From NCBI GenBank assembly GCA_030674185.1, contig JAPXFY010000026.1:34649667-34713666 (forward strand): DNA of 64,000 bases. The letters run 5' to 3'. Every line of letters starts with the position of its first letter. Positions within the stretch are counted from its first letter, which is position 1. The stretch comes from Monoplex corrugatus. Lineage: Eukaryota > Mollusca > Gastropoda > Littorinimorpha > Ranellidae. A program made the position numbers and the translations under genes. The notes beneath the pieces were generated by a model that was given only the letters and a program-made list of their open reading frames with translations, did no database searches and was not told the DNA's origin. Shown here in pieces: positions 35,301 to 45,144 of this stretch.

Positions 35301-35592
35301 ACTCACTGTGCCATACGAAAGCAGAATGGAAGAAGCACATATCTACAAGACCGAAAAATACGCCGGTCTTGCCAGCACCCTGAAGAAAGCAGGTCTGCGG
35401 GTCAAAATCTTCGCCATAGAGGTCGGGGCAAGAGGGTTTGTGGGCACCTCCGCTTATGATCTCATGAAACAACTCGCCATTTCTGGGAAGAAGAGGACTA
35501 GAGCCCTTAAAGCGATGGCAGAGGCAGCAGAAAGGAGCTCAAGCTGGATCTGGGCAAGGAGGAACGAAAAAAGTGAACTTCATAAGGATTAA
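32344..35592 (+). CDS. R2-like LINE polyprotein: zinc finger, RT, restriction-like endonuclease (copy B, intact)
   Basis: An intact 1082-codon frame from ATG 32344 to TAA 35590-35592. Order of domains: an N-terminal zinc finger (C10-x-C12-x12-H25-x5-C31), probably for target DNA; a Lys/Arg-rich coiled segment (about 140-220); and reverse transcriptase with SAPGPNGIPY, FRPISLLN (about 350), motif A WLDLANAYGSVPH (D424), motif B GIAMGCAISP (G480) and motif C AFMDDTTVL (D526, D527). Next come a CCHC knuckle C861-x2-C864-x7-H872-x4-C877 and a PD-(D/E)XK endonuclease (P970-D971 ... E986-L-T). This single-ORF order marks R2-group LINEs (R2, Hero and relatives), which nick DNA and prime reverse transcription at the nick. 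The ELTVP form recalls Hero-like elements, but the clade is inferred. It may be active. Confidence 0.93.
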   Translation: MINDQLEFPCACGRRFTTKRGMKIHRTKMGCLKTHTNQQQRTAIAGETLDDQGQELNHSAKDIHADGSDADFAQALNAKRGKLNLPPAGAKEQWEKLDEELVLKLNALIGNSTLEHKLDTYGDIIYSICRDTYGVKQPKTKTPPQKSRRQQQMESIRREKRKLKKRMKTASEFEKQGLLELWKDLKAKHNALSKVESARRRKSKKKKTQDRFFKDPFDFSRKLFEQPKSGTLTVGKETLEQHLRETYSDSQREAPLEIQNLVWPAAPEGKFNNKPPTLDEVKNVVKKARARSAPGPNGIPYLLYKKCPKVLEWLHKMIRSAWRNQKISDQWMRAEGVYIPKEQNSSSINQFRPISLLNVEGKIFFSVMAARLTKYLTENKYLDMSVQKGGIPGMPGCLEHATLIWDAIQKARTEKRNIDVVWLDLANAYGSVPHDMIQLALEMYHIPENIRTMLRKYFQGFSMRFSTKEYTTDWIDLEVGIAMGCAISPILFVLAMEVILKAAMKSSGPVNLGDGYQMPPLKAFMDDTTVLSTDEEETHQILKQLDELVASSRMRFKPKKSRSLSLRKGKVADSVKFMVANQAIPTVTEEPVKSLGRWYDDSLKDTQRGCETKQTAEEGLKKIDNCGLPGKYKVWCLQFMLIPKLLWPLLIYDICTSTVEAMEAKINKYTRKWLGVPPGLTDVAFYCRQAMLKLPLKSIVEEYKVGKARLLSMLEESEDNIVRSVHPKLRTGRKWKVQEAVNNAKRNLSMKEIIGHTQTNRQGLGATKMQWWSKAKGKEKRDMIIQELKEEEDVKRVQKAVQQGQQGQWTTWDSALQRSLSWNDMWHMAPLRISFLLRSVYDLLPSNANLVKWGKADDPACPLCQKKQTVEHVLSSCKVALAQGRYTWRHNQVLKVITDVVSEKTMTPNAPIAMTTFYKAGGKQVWPESAMTTSTLPKGLLDGAVDWECTADLPEWRNYPDVISKTGMRPDIALHSDSSKQVILIELTVPYESRMEEAHIYKTEKYAGLASTLKKAGLRVKIFAIEVGARGFVGTSAYDLMKQLAISGKKRTRALKAMAEAAERSSSWIWARRNEKSELHKD

Positions 35593-35611
35593 ATTCCCTA
35601 CAGATGATGTG

Positions 35612-35684
35612 TGCCCCGTTAGCACATTGGTAAAACCGCGTACCGCAGTTCTGAAGCGCAGAATCGCCCAGGTTCGATCCCCGG
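35612..35684 (+). promoter_or_regulatory. tRNA-like segment in LINE 3' UTR (copy B)
   Basis: Same block as in copy A. It lies 20 bp after the stop codon and is followed by an A/T-rich stretch. Confidence 0.6.
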
Positions 35685-35728
35685 CGTGGGAAAATTTTAA
35701 AAATAAAAATAAGACAACAGCAGAAGGG

Positions 35729-35752
35729 CATCCAGGAGTCATGACCTGGATG
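35729..35752 (+). promoter_or_regulatory. Perfect 8-bp stem-loop in LINE 3' UTR
   Basis: CATCCAGG (35729-35736) pairs with CCTGGATG (35745-35752) around the loop AGTCATGA. It is kept in all four copies and may help the RT recognise its own RNA, as 3' UTR structure does in R2. Confidence 0.65.
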
Positions 35753-35869
35753 TGGCCCGGCCCCCCGAGAGTGTAAGGAATTCAGGGCCGAAACACTTGT
35801 CTAAAGGGGGTTACTTCTCTGAAGACCTTCTGTTGTCTAGCTCTCCCTAGAGTTTCTTTCTACCATCAC

Positions 35870-36204
35870 TTCACGGCAGCAGGTGGCTCTTGCAAGATGT
35901 CGTTTTTGTAACTGTCAGCAGGTTGTTGACTGCAATCAGTTCTGGACTTTTCTTTTTTTCGTTCTTCAGTCACAGAATGTCAAGCCATACTTATCTTTCC
36001 GTCCACGTCAGTGTCAGATGCGTTTTGCGTGTGAATTCTCTTTCTGTCGATAAAGCAGGTGGGTGGGTGAGAGGGGGTGGTGGTGAGGGTGGAATGCTTG
36101 ACTTGTTATTACATAAAAGCACAATACACGATGTACAGTACTGTACAAAAGATGTACTCACATTTTGATAAAATCCAGCCTTAAAGCAACAAAACACAGA
36201 CACA
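35870..36204. other. No recognisable gene
   Basis: Flank of the LINE dimer. G/T-rich near 36055-36090. Confidence 0.5.
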
Positions 36205-37113
<909 letters not shown>

Positions 37114-37700
37114 CTGTGGGGATGCCGGGGGCTCTTTCAGTATAAATGGTATCCCCACCTTCTGGAAATTCTGTGCTAGAAATTTCCTCTTTTCTGTCAC
37201 TCGCCTTATTTCTTCCTCCGTTGCTTTCTGTCATTTCTTTCTATCATTTCTTGCCTTGCTGGTCCATTCACCTGTATGTGTTCGATAAAGTCTTACGTAC
37301 TTTTTCTTGGGATTGATAATTGGGTACATAATAATAATAATAATAATTACAATATTTATATAGCGCAAAATCTCGATAAAAATCAAATCTAAGCGCTGAA
37401 CATACACTTACGCACGCGCGCACACACACGCACACACACACTTACACATGGCTATAAATGGGGGAAAAGAATAAAAGCAATGGAAAATTATAGAGAGCAT
37501 ATTATATACAAATATAGCCTGTGTGCGATAAATTGGACGGAGTGGTCAACGCGGGGGGCACGTCCTTAGATTATGTGCACGAATTCATTGATATGTGTAC
37601 TTAATTTTCTTTTTTTTTTTCCTGTTGAAGTTTTGTGTGTTTTGAAGTGGTTATAGCTCTGATATGGCTGTACGTTGTCGGCTGGGCTTTAAACAATAAT
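37114..37700 (+). mobile_element. Repeat-B, copy 3, partly replaced
   Basis: 5' hairpin GTGGGGATGCC / GGTATCCCCAC, then the usual body to GGGTACATA (37330). About 37330-37515 is foreign: (TAA)n, TTACAATATTTATATAGCGC, a CA run and AT-rich sequence. Repeat-B resumes at GTGTGCGATAAATTGGACGG with about 130 bp missing, and ends in the shared terminus and an AACAATAA tail. Confidence 0.85.
37330..37515. repeat. TATAGCGC-type repeat within Repeat-B
   Basis: TTATATAGCGCAAAATCTCG followed by AAGCGCTGAACATACACTTA. This motif pair resembles a dispersed repeat seen in marine invertebrates; naming it would need a search. Confidence 0.5.
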
Positions 37701-37781
37701 AACAATAAGAAGACGCTTACCAGTGATTAGTTTTCTTTCTTTCCCGATTCTAGTTAATACAGCGTGGCAGTCCTGTGAACT

Positions 37782-38030
37782 ATATGATTTGACGGCTGTT
37801 TTTCTTTAACTGCATCTTACATTTGCAAGGTTAACGGTGAGCATGGTTTTTAACTGTTGTCTTTTATCTTAACGGGGTTGTCGTTTTTGACGTGTTGTTA
37901 GCCCTGATATAGCTCTAGTAGTCGGCTGGGCTACAAGCAATATGAACTGAACAGAACTGTCGTTTTTGACGTGTTGTTAGCCCTGATATGGCTCTAGTTG
38001 CTATAAGCAATATGGACTATGAACTAGTGC
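37782..38030 (+). mobile_element. LINE 3' tails, copy 6 (two in tandem)
   Basis: The first tail (37782-37952) has CTGTTTTTCTTTAACTGCAT through GGCTGGGCTACAAGCAATAT and GAACTGAAC. It is followed at once by a second, shorter one (GTCGTTTTTGACGTGTTGTT to ATGGCTCTAGTTGCTATAAG) that lacks the GTCGGCTGGG segment. Confidence 0.8.
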
Positions 38031-38358
38031 TGTGAAGTGCCATTACAGAAATATTGAATGGTATTGTAGCAGTAGTTCCGTGTTTTCTGGAATCAAAGCA
38101 GTGTAAATATCACAGTGCCACGATAATTGATGCCTCAACAGAACTTGGCTCGCCCAATCGGTTGCTGGCAAAAAGTGGTCATTGAATTTTTTCTCCATTG
38201 TGAGCGCGGTAGGAGGTGAAAGACGTTTTTTTGCCGTCGTCATGTAACCAGTGTCACTGCTCTCTTCATTGCACATATTGCTTTTAACATTTTGTATTGC
38301 TGTGGTCTTGTTCTACGCTGTGTTTTCCTTCTTTTTTTTTCTTTCTTTTTGTTTTAAC
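38031..38358. other. No recognisable gene
   Basis: Unique sequence with a T-rich tract near 38330. Confidence 0.5.
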
Positions 38359-38461
38359 CTGCAGTGGTAAGCTCAAACAGCTAGAAAGACACCCTCAAAG
38401 GTTTCTGTTTCCATCTGTATTGTGTAAGATCAGACAATGATTACCGTCGAATAAAAGTCTT

Positions 38462-38539
<78 letters not shown>

Positions 38540-38996
38540 TTTTCTTGCTTGTCTGTGTACATGTTTATTTATTTTATATCGAGTTGCTTTTTGCGCCTGA
38601 CATGTTACTGTCATAAACTGGGTCGCAACCCTTGACATAAGGCCTGCATGCTTGACTGTGATTGGATTTGGCATTGTTTGGATAAAAAGAAAAGGACTGC
38701 TAGAGGTTTTATAATCAAACAAAATAAATAACAGATATGTATTTTAACCCCATGAGAGAGAAGGTAAGATTTGTCTTCCTTGCAATGGTAAGCTCACAGC
38801 TAGGAAGACACCCTCAGCTAGGAAGACAGACACCTATTTGTGTTGTGTCAAAACAGAGAATTAACACTGTCGAGTAAAAGTACTTTTTTTTCTTGTTTGT
38901 CTGTGTCTTTGTACATGTTTGTTTATTTTACCTCGAGTTGATTTTTCGCCTGACATATTGCTGTCATAAACTGGGTCGCAACCCTTGACATAAAGG
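38359..38996 (+). repeat. Local duplication split by CT array
   Basis: 38359-38640 and 38782-38996 are diverged copies: GGTAAGCTCA, AAGACACCCTCA, GTCGA(A/G)TAAAAGT, TTTGCTTGTCTGTGT-like, and CATAAACTGGGTCGCAACCC. A (CT)n array of about 78 bp at 38459-38536 splits the first copy. Confidence 0.85.
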
Positions 38997-39331
38997 GTGT
39001 TACAGGCTGATGTCAGGAAAATGTCAAGACGTCAAAGCAATCAATTCCGTTTCTCCATCACCCCCAACCCCACCCCCACCTCCCCTACAGTCCTGCCTTT
39101 GCCCCACGCGACTTCTGGTTACGTCTCCTTCTGATATCTGCCTGGTAAGAAGTTGTCAAGACTCCATGACTCTGGAAAAGCGGTGAAATCAAAGATTGCT
39201 ATCATATCTCGGTCAGACTATCAAAAAACATTTGACTTTTGGCTGAGAAGGCTGAAACCCCGTGTGGAGAAAGGAGGACAGTGCTTTTTAAGGAATGTGA
39301 CAATTTCATTTACGTTGGACTTCATTTTGTG

Positions 39332-39332
<1 letters not shown>
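38997..39332. other. No recognisable gene
   Basis: C-rich near 39060-39085; otherwise unremarkable. Confidence 0.5.
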
Positions 39333-39408
<76 letters not shown>

Positions 39409-39435
39409 GTGACAAGACTTTTGGATCAGTCGTGT

Positions 39436-39482
<47 letters not shown>

Positions 39483-39545
39483 TTAGTGAGTGAGTGAGTG
39501 AGTGTGTGTGTGTCTGTGTGTGAAGTGACAAGACTTTTGGATCAG

Positions 39546-39596
<51 letters not shown>

Positions 39597-39656
39597 GTGG
39601 GTGTGTGTGTGTTGTGTGTGTGGGTGTTGTGAAGTGACAAGACTTTTGGATCAGTC

Positions 39657-39689
<33 letters not shown>

Positions 39690-39764
39690 CGTGCGTGCGT
39701 GCGTGCGCGTGTGTCTGTGTCTCTGTATGTCTGTGTGTGAAGTGACAAGACTTTTGGATCAGTC

Positions 39765-39795
<31 letters not shown>

Positions 39796-39890
39796 TGTGT
39801 GCTTGCGTGCGTGCGTGTGAGTGCGTGTGTGTGTGTGTTATGTGTCTAGTCTGTGTGTGAAGTGACAAGACTTTCTGGATTAGTCCTCGC
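39333..39890. repeat. Higher-order GT array, about 110-bp unit
   Basis: Five copies of GAAGTGACAAGACTTTTGGA + TCAGTC (starts near 39406, 39522, 39630, 39738, 39858) alternate with GT runs of varying length and composition. Confidence 0.93.
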
Positions 39891-40157
39891 ACGTTATTGT
39901 TATAAAAGAGGGTGTACACTTGGACATCAGGGCCCTAACAGGCTACTGTCAGTAAAACTTCAAAGTACTGCTATCGTCACTGCCATCACTTTTGCTGCTG
40001 CTATGGAGTTGGAGCTTGCTCAAGAGGGATTCGTCATACTCGGACAGTTCCATATTCGCTCCATCTAAATCTGCCAGCAATTATCTGGCAGACTCGTTGA
40101 TCCTGCGCAATACCGTAAATTATATTGTCAAGATCTTGAAATATTGAATATTGGGGG
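39891..40157. other. No recognisable gene
   Basis: Unique sequence. Confidence 0.5.
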
Positions 40158-40690
40158 GGACCCCGTGTGGATGCCGGGGGCTCTCTCAGTATAAATAGTA
40201 TCCCCGCCTTCTGGAAATTCTGTGCTGGAAATGTCCTCTTTTCTGTCACTTTCTTTGTTTCTGCCTTGTTCATTTGCTTCCTGTCATTTCTTCCTATCAT
40301 TTTCTACCTTGCTGGTCCGTTCACCTGTATGTGTTCGATAAGGTCTTAAAGATTTCCTTGGGATTGATAATTGGGTACATATGTAATGTGCATTTTTGGC
40401 TCTAGGGAGGTGAGATATGCGGAAGCAGTTTTAGGTAATTCATGCCCGTTTTTATACATGTTTTGGTGTCCTAGGTATGCTTATATTTGTATTCAGGTGT
40501 GTTTTTTAAATCCCCTGTGCGATAAATTGGGCAGAGTGGTCAGCGCCAAGGCATCTCCTAAGATTATATGCATTGATATGTGTACTTCATTTTCTTCTCT
40601 TTTCTTTTTCCTGTTGAAGGTTGATATGTTTTGAAACGGTTATAGCCCTGATATGGCTCTACGCATTCGGCTGGGCTTTAAATAACGATA
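40158..40690 (+). mobile_element. Repeat-B, copy 4 (full length)
   Basis: Full order of blocks: GTGTGGATGCCGGGGGCTCT, AGTATAAATAGTATCCCC, TTCTGGAAATTCTGTGCTGG, GGTGAGATATGCGGAAGCAG, CCTGTGCGATAAATTGGGCA, TATAGCCCTGATATGGCTCT, ATTCGGCTGGGCTTTAAATA. Confidence 0.9.
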
Positions 40691-40698
40691 ACAGAATA

Positions 40699-40733
40699 GT
40701 GTGTGTGTGTGGGGGGGGGGGGGGGGGGGGGGA
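40699..40733. repeat. GT run and poly-G
   Basis: Short GT run followed by a G-homopolymer of about 22 bp. Confidence 0.9.
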
Positions 40734-40956
40734 ATGGAAGAAAGGATATTACCAAACATTACGCTGATACCACCTGGAAACATTGAGATGGGCAACGAAC
40801 GGGCCAGTTTTTATTGTTGCGGGCTGGGATCGAACATAATCAGGAGATTGGAGATCTTGAGTCCACGGCTGTATCGAACGAACCAATCGGCCCGCTCAAA
40901 TTTTGTTGCCCACCGGAGGGTCGAATCCACGTCCTTCGGGTTGTGAGCACAGCGAT

Positions 40957-41146
40957 TTAACACTTTGACTCCCGCAACCCTGTCCGCCAGCATCCTGCTT
41001 TGTCAACTGTGCTAGCAAAGCAGACACTTAACCCTTTGACTCCCTCGCCCTATCCACCAGCTTCTAGGAAGCTGGTGGATAGGGTGAGAGAGTCGAAGGG
41101 TGAAGTTTTTGCAGCTGATGGACAGAGTGGGGGAATCAGAGGATTT
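40957..41146. repeat. TTAA-bounded nested palindrome, copy 2
   Basis: Outer arms TTAACACTTTGACTCCC and GGGGGAATCAGAGGATTTTAA enclose inner arms TTAACCCTTTGACTCCCTCG and GAGTCGAAGGGTGAA. The core CCACCAGCTTCT/AGGAAGCTGGTGG is a near-perfect hairpin. Confidence 0.8.
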
Positions 41147-41189
41147 TAAACAACTGAGCTCGTGGAATCGAAAAGTGTACTTCTACTTT

Positions 41190-41233
41190 TACTGCTGCTG
41201 CTACTATTACTACGACTGTTGCTGCTGCTGCTG

Positions 41234-41266
<33 letters not shown>

Positions 41267-41510
41267 TTACTGCTGCTACTACTACTGGTCCCCCTGCTGC
41301 TGCGGCTGCTACTACTACTACTACTACTATACTACTACCACTGCCTCTGTTGCTATTACTGTTGCTATTACTACTGCTAGTACTGCTACTATTATTACCG
41401 CTGCTGCTGTGGCTGCTACTACTACTATACTACTACCACTGCCACTGTTGCTGCTACTAGTATTACTGCTACTACTATTACTATTACCACCACCACCGCC
41501 GCCACCATTA
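41190..41510. repeat. CTA/CTG trinucleotide array
   Basis: Long run of CTA, CTG and ATT trinucleotides. The Leu/Tyr/Cys-rich and Thr/Ala-rich open frames here are low-complexity artefacts. Confidence 0.95.
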
Positions 41511-42277
41511 CTTCCACTGGTAGTATTACTGCTCTTCTTAGATTTATGGGCAATCTTATAATACGTGAGTTTGTTGAAGACTTTATATTCCAAAATTGCT
41601 GTGTAGCTTTCCACGCTGTTTTAGAATAATCTTTTGTTTTTAACGGCTTTTGAAGTGTCTTTTCTCCCCTTTCGTTTTTTTTGTACGCGTAGATTAGTCT
41701 CTGAGGTGAATAGGTTCTTTAGTTCTTTAGTTGTTGTTTTTTTTCCTCTTGAGTTTTTGACAGTCAATTTGTACTTGTAGAACAGTGTCTGAGATGAATA
41801 GCTTTTTTTATTTTTTATTTTTTAATTTTTAGTTCTGTTTAGTGTGTGTGTGTGTAGTGCAGTGTAGTGTAGTGTAGTGCAATGTATTTGTAAGAGGGAG
41901 GAGATACCACTTTTATATTTAAGAGGCTATGACATAGTAAATAGGGGTTTTGTTTGTTTGCTTTTTTGTTTGTTCTTGTTTTATTTTTGTTCGTTTGTTT
42001 TTGTTGTTGTTTTGTTGTTGTTTTGCATCCATCTCTCGCCCGAGGAGTCTACACTGCATACGAACAGTCCTCAGCAACATCATTATTTTAGAATAATGCA
42101 ACGTTCTGACTAAAAGAGAACGAGAGGGTGAGTCTAGCTGTGGAAGAGACAAGTAGGGGAGGAGGAGGAGGGAGTGCAGAGGTCAGCGGAAAATGGAAAT
42201 TCTACAAACTCACCCCAGCTTATGAAGCACTCTTTTGCGTTTTCCTCAACCAGAAGTTACCCCCCCCCCCCCCCCAC
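41511..42277. other. No recognisable gene
   Basis: T-rich, with a short TGTAG repeat at 41845-41885 and a C-homopolymer at about 42260-42275. Confidence 0.55.
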
Positions 42278-42985
42278 CTGTGGGGTATGCAGGGGGCTCT
42301 TTCAGTATAAATAGTATCCCCACCACCTTCTGAAATTTACGTCTGTTTTTCTTTTAATTGCATTTTAGGTTTGCAAGGTTAACGGTGAGCATGGTTTTTA
42401 ACTGTTGTCTTTTATCTTAACGGGTTGTCGTTTTTGACGTGGTGTTAGCCCTGATATGGCTGTAGTAGTCAGCTGGGCTATAGACAGTATGAAATGAAAT
42501 TAAATGAAACCTGGAAATTCTGTGCAAGTAATTTCTTTTTTTATCACTCTATTTGTTTCTGTCTTGTTCCTTTGCTTTGTTATTTCTTCGTATCAGTGTC
42601 TCCCTTGCTGGTCCATTCACCTGTATGTGTTCAATAAAGTCTAACGTACTTTTTCTTAGGATTGATAATTGGGTACATGTATTAAGCGCATTTTTGGCTC
42701 TAAGGAGGTGAGATATGCGGAAGCAATTTCAGGTAATTTCTGCCCGTTTTTATACACGTTTTGGTGTCGTTAGGTATGCTTAGATTTGTATTCAAGTTTT
42801 TTTTAATCCCCAGTGCGATAAATTGGACGGATTGGTCAGCGCCAGGGGCATGTCCTTGGATTAGTGCGCGAATGCATTAATATGTGTACCTCATTTTTTC
42901 CTTTCTTTTCATGCTGAAGTTTTGAACTGGGTATAGCCCTGATATGGTCTACGCAGTCGGCTGGGCTTTAAACAACAATAGCAAT
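42278..42985 (+). mobile_element. Repeat-B, copy 5, interrupted by a LINE tail
   Basis: Starts CTGTGGGGTATGCAGGGGGC and is split after CCACCTTCTGAAATT at 42337. It resumes at CTGGAAATTCTGTGC (about 42512) and runs to GGCTGGGCTTTAAACAACAA and a (CAATAA)n tail. Confidence 0.9.
42338..42511 (+). mobile_element. LINE 3' tail, copy 7, nested in Repeat-B
   Basis: ACGTCTGTTTTTCTTTTAAT through the family terminus and an ATGAAATGAAATTAAATGAA tail. About 9 bp around the site (TCTGAAATT / CTGGAAATT) look like an imperfect TSD. Confidence 0.88.
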
Positions 42986-43995
42986 AACAATAACAATAAC
43001 CAGAAGTTGTTTATCAGTTTAATTAAACAAACAGGGGAACGTCTGTGTCATATTGCGTCATGTTATCGTTATTGTTGTTGTTAATTTACATTAACAGCCC
43101 AGCCCAAGAATTGCGATAAAGGACTGTCATCATTTCTTTTGTCTTGAAAAAAAATTTTTTTTGTATTGTTGCGTCATTTACAAGGCAGAACAGATATGTC
43201 ATCACACTGCGTCATTTGATCAAAGAAAGAACAAGATGACGTCATACCCACTGTAGAAACAAGGAGGAAATGGTTCATTTCTATGCATGAGGTGCACATG
43301 AAGAGCTGGTGATAAACATGGCGTCAATAGGACACTGGGTGAGTGTGAGCTTCTGGTTACATTATCGTCTGACGTAAGACGTCTGTCTTTTTCTCTCCAG
43401 CAGAGTTGTGAGCTGAAATATGGAAACTCGGTGCCACTTCCTCCCCACCCCCCCCCCCCCCCATCACTACACCATAACCCTGTATCTTTTTATTTGGCAA
43501 GATAAATAAAGAAGAGTGAGATCTGAGAAGAAAGCGCGTGCCCCATTGGTTATTATATGTTACCAGTCGATGACTGAAAGAAATGTTACGAAGACTCTTT
43601 GTGGGTAAAAACCGACATCTCTAGCAGACATTGAACAGAAATGCGGACCATGCAGCTAAACTACCGTGTGAGGAAGCATCGAGCATTCTAGAACAGCTGA
43701 CGGCCAGTTGGTTGCCATAAGGAGAAGAGCGCCTGGTTCTCGACATTATTATCATTTTCATTACTTGTCTGTTATCATCATTACAGGTTGTTGGTGGGTA
43801 CTTGAATTGTCACAGCCACAGGCCTAAACAGGGGTCAAAAGGTCATACCAGGAACTTAAAAGATATTTGCTTTGATACAGCAGTTGACTTGAGATCTCTT
43901 ACCTTGTGTGCAATCCCAGCCTACAAAAAGTAGACTTACAAAAGTAAAGTTAGTATTTTTGTTCATCATCCTCAGCAGCAGCAGAGGAAAAACAT
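42986..43995. other. No supported gene; C-run at 43448-43462
   Basis: At 43317-43341 an ATG in good context is followed by GTGAGT after seven codons (MASIGHW), which could be a first exon. Nothing downstream supports it. Confidence 0.4.
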
Positions 43996-43996
43996 C

Positions 43997-44028
<32 letters not shown>

Positions 44029-44043
44029 CTACAACAACAACTG
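43996..44043. repeat. (CAA)n microsatellite
   Basis: CAA trinucleotides, giving a poly-Val frame on the minus strand. Confidence 0.95.
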
Positions 44044-44100
44044 TAGCAAAAGTGGTAGTTCTGCTACGGTCGCTGCATAATCTCAGTGGGTCCATGTCAC

Positions 44101-44159
44101 TGCGTCGACAGCTCATTGCGTGGACAGCTCGTTGCGTGGACAGCTCGTTGCGTGGACAG
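44101..44159 (+). repeat. 16-bp minisatellite, forward arm
   Basis: TGCGTCGACAGCTCAT and close variants (TGCGTGGACAGCTCGT), 3.7 copies. The same unit occurs inverted at 44887-44948. Confidence 0.9.
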
Positions 44160-44366
44160 GATGTGTAGAGGATGTAGTCTGGGTATAGATAGAGGATACT
44201 GTGTAGAGGATGTAGTCTGGATATACAGGATGTAGTTTAGAGGATATAGTCAGGGTATAGGTACAGGATGTAGTTTAGAGGATGCAGTCTGGCTATAGAT
44301 ACAGGATGTAGTTTAGAGGATGTAGTCTAAGTATAGATACAGGATGTTGTGTAGAGGATGTGGTCA
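44160..44366. repeat. About 41-bp minisatellite, five units
   Basis: GATGTAGTTTAGAGGATGTA + GTCTGGGTATAGATACAG-type units, diverged. Confidence 0.85.
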
Positions 44367-44747
44367 ATAATGAAGGACGTTTGTCGCCATTCAGCATTCC
44401 AAAAGTGAACATAGCACAAATAAGAATTTACAATTGGAGGACAAAATCCACCTTTTGAAAAATGGAAATAGAACAAGGACAGAGATTTAAAGGTAAGTGC
44501 TTAATTAAGATTCAATTTTCTTTAACTGGTCCACATACATTTGCACATTTCTGTCAAGACAATCATTTAGCATTTTTAGTGTTCAAATGTGTATCAGGTA
44601 TTCTCCTTTTTATTTTTATTTTGTAAGGGAAGTAACTCATATTACGTTCCCTGTTCGCGAAAGCAAAATGATGTCCCTTAAACAAATAATAAAGAACGGG
44701 GGGAAAAAACTAGTGCACATACGATGCAAGCTTTACGCGTTAAAAGT
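44367..44747. other. No recognisable gene
   Basis: AT-rich unique sequence. Confidence 0.5.
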
Positions 44748-44877
44748 GTGTGTGTGTGTGTGTGTCTCTCTCTGTCTCTGTCTCTGTCTCTGTCTGTCTG
44801 TCTCTGTCTCTGTCTCTCTCTGTCTGTCTCTCTGTCTGTCTGTCTCTCTCTCTCTCTCCTCCCTCCCCCCCCCCCCC
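44748..44877. repeat. (GT)n / (CTGT)n microsatellite
   Basis: GT run, CTGT/CT repeats and a C-homopolymer. Confidence 0.95.
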
Positions 44878-44886
44878 TAAAATGTG

Positions 44887-44948
44887 AATGAGCTGTCGAC
44901 GCAATGAGCTGTCGACGCAATGAGCTGTCGACGCAATGGGCTGTCGAC
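44887..44948 (-). repeat. 16-bp minisatellite, inverted arm
   Basis: AATGAGCTGTCGACGC repeated 3.7 times, the reverse complement of the 44101-44159 unit. Confidence 0.9.
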
Positions 44949-45144
44949 TTTACGGGTACCTCCATCTCAGCATGGAGTAAGGATCTTTCTCTTTCCTCTT
45001 TTTCGCTGTTTCAGCTGTGTTTGTTTTTGCTGCTTTATCTTCTACGCCACTCCAGTGTTCACCACCCGCACGCCACTCATTTCGGCTGTTCACCACACTT
45101 CCAGACCCAACGACACTGTGCGGTCACCATGAGTGCAGGGTGTG

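Larger units (their letters stand above)
30862..35869 (+). mobile_element. Head-to-tail dimer of an R2-like LINE (copies A and B)
   Basis: Copy A (30865-32108, 5'-truncated) is joined with no gap to full-length copy B (32109-35864). ATCAC occurs at 30862-30866 and 35865-35869 as an outer TSD; none lies at the internal junction. A and B are identical over about 1.24 kb apart from one A in a homopolymer. There is no poly-A tail; both end CTAGAGTTTCTTTCTACC. Confidence 0.88.

Noticed and set aside
34513..35472. Minus-strand frames of 69-195 codons across the LINE ORF
   Set aside because: Shadows of the plus-strand polyprotein; the same shadows recur in every copy.
30862..35869. Simple tandem duplication of the LINE after insertion
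   Set aside because: Not excluded, but the outer TSDs, the exact 3'-to-5' junction and the same design at a second locus with different markers fit dimeric insertion better.
41162..41614. Leu-rich and Ser/Gly-rich membrane-like frames
   Set aside because: Trinucleotide array CTA/CTG; no flanking coding sequence.
43317..43341. Possible first exon MASIGHW followed by GTGAGT
   Set aside because: Seven codons with a donor-like site can arise by chance. No promoter or second exon is visible.
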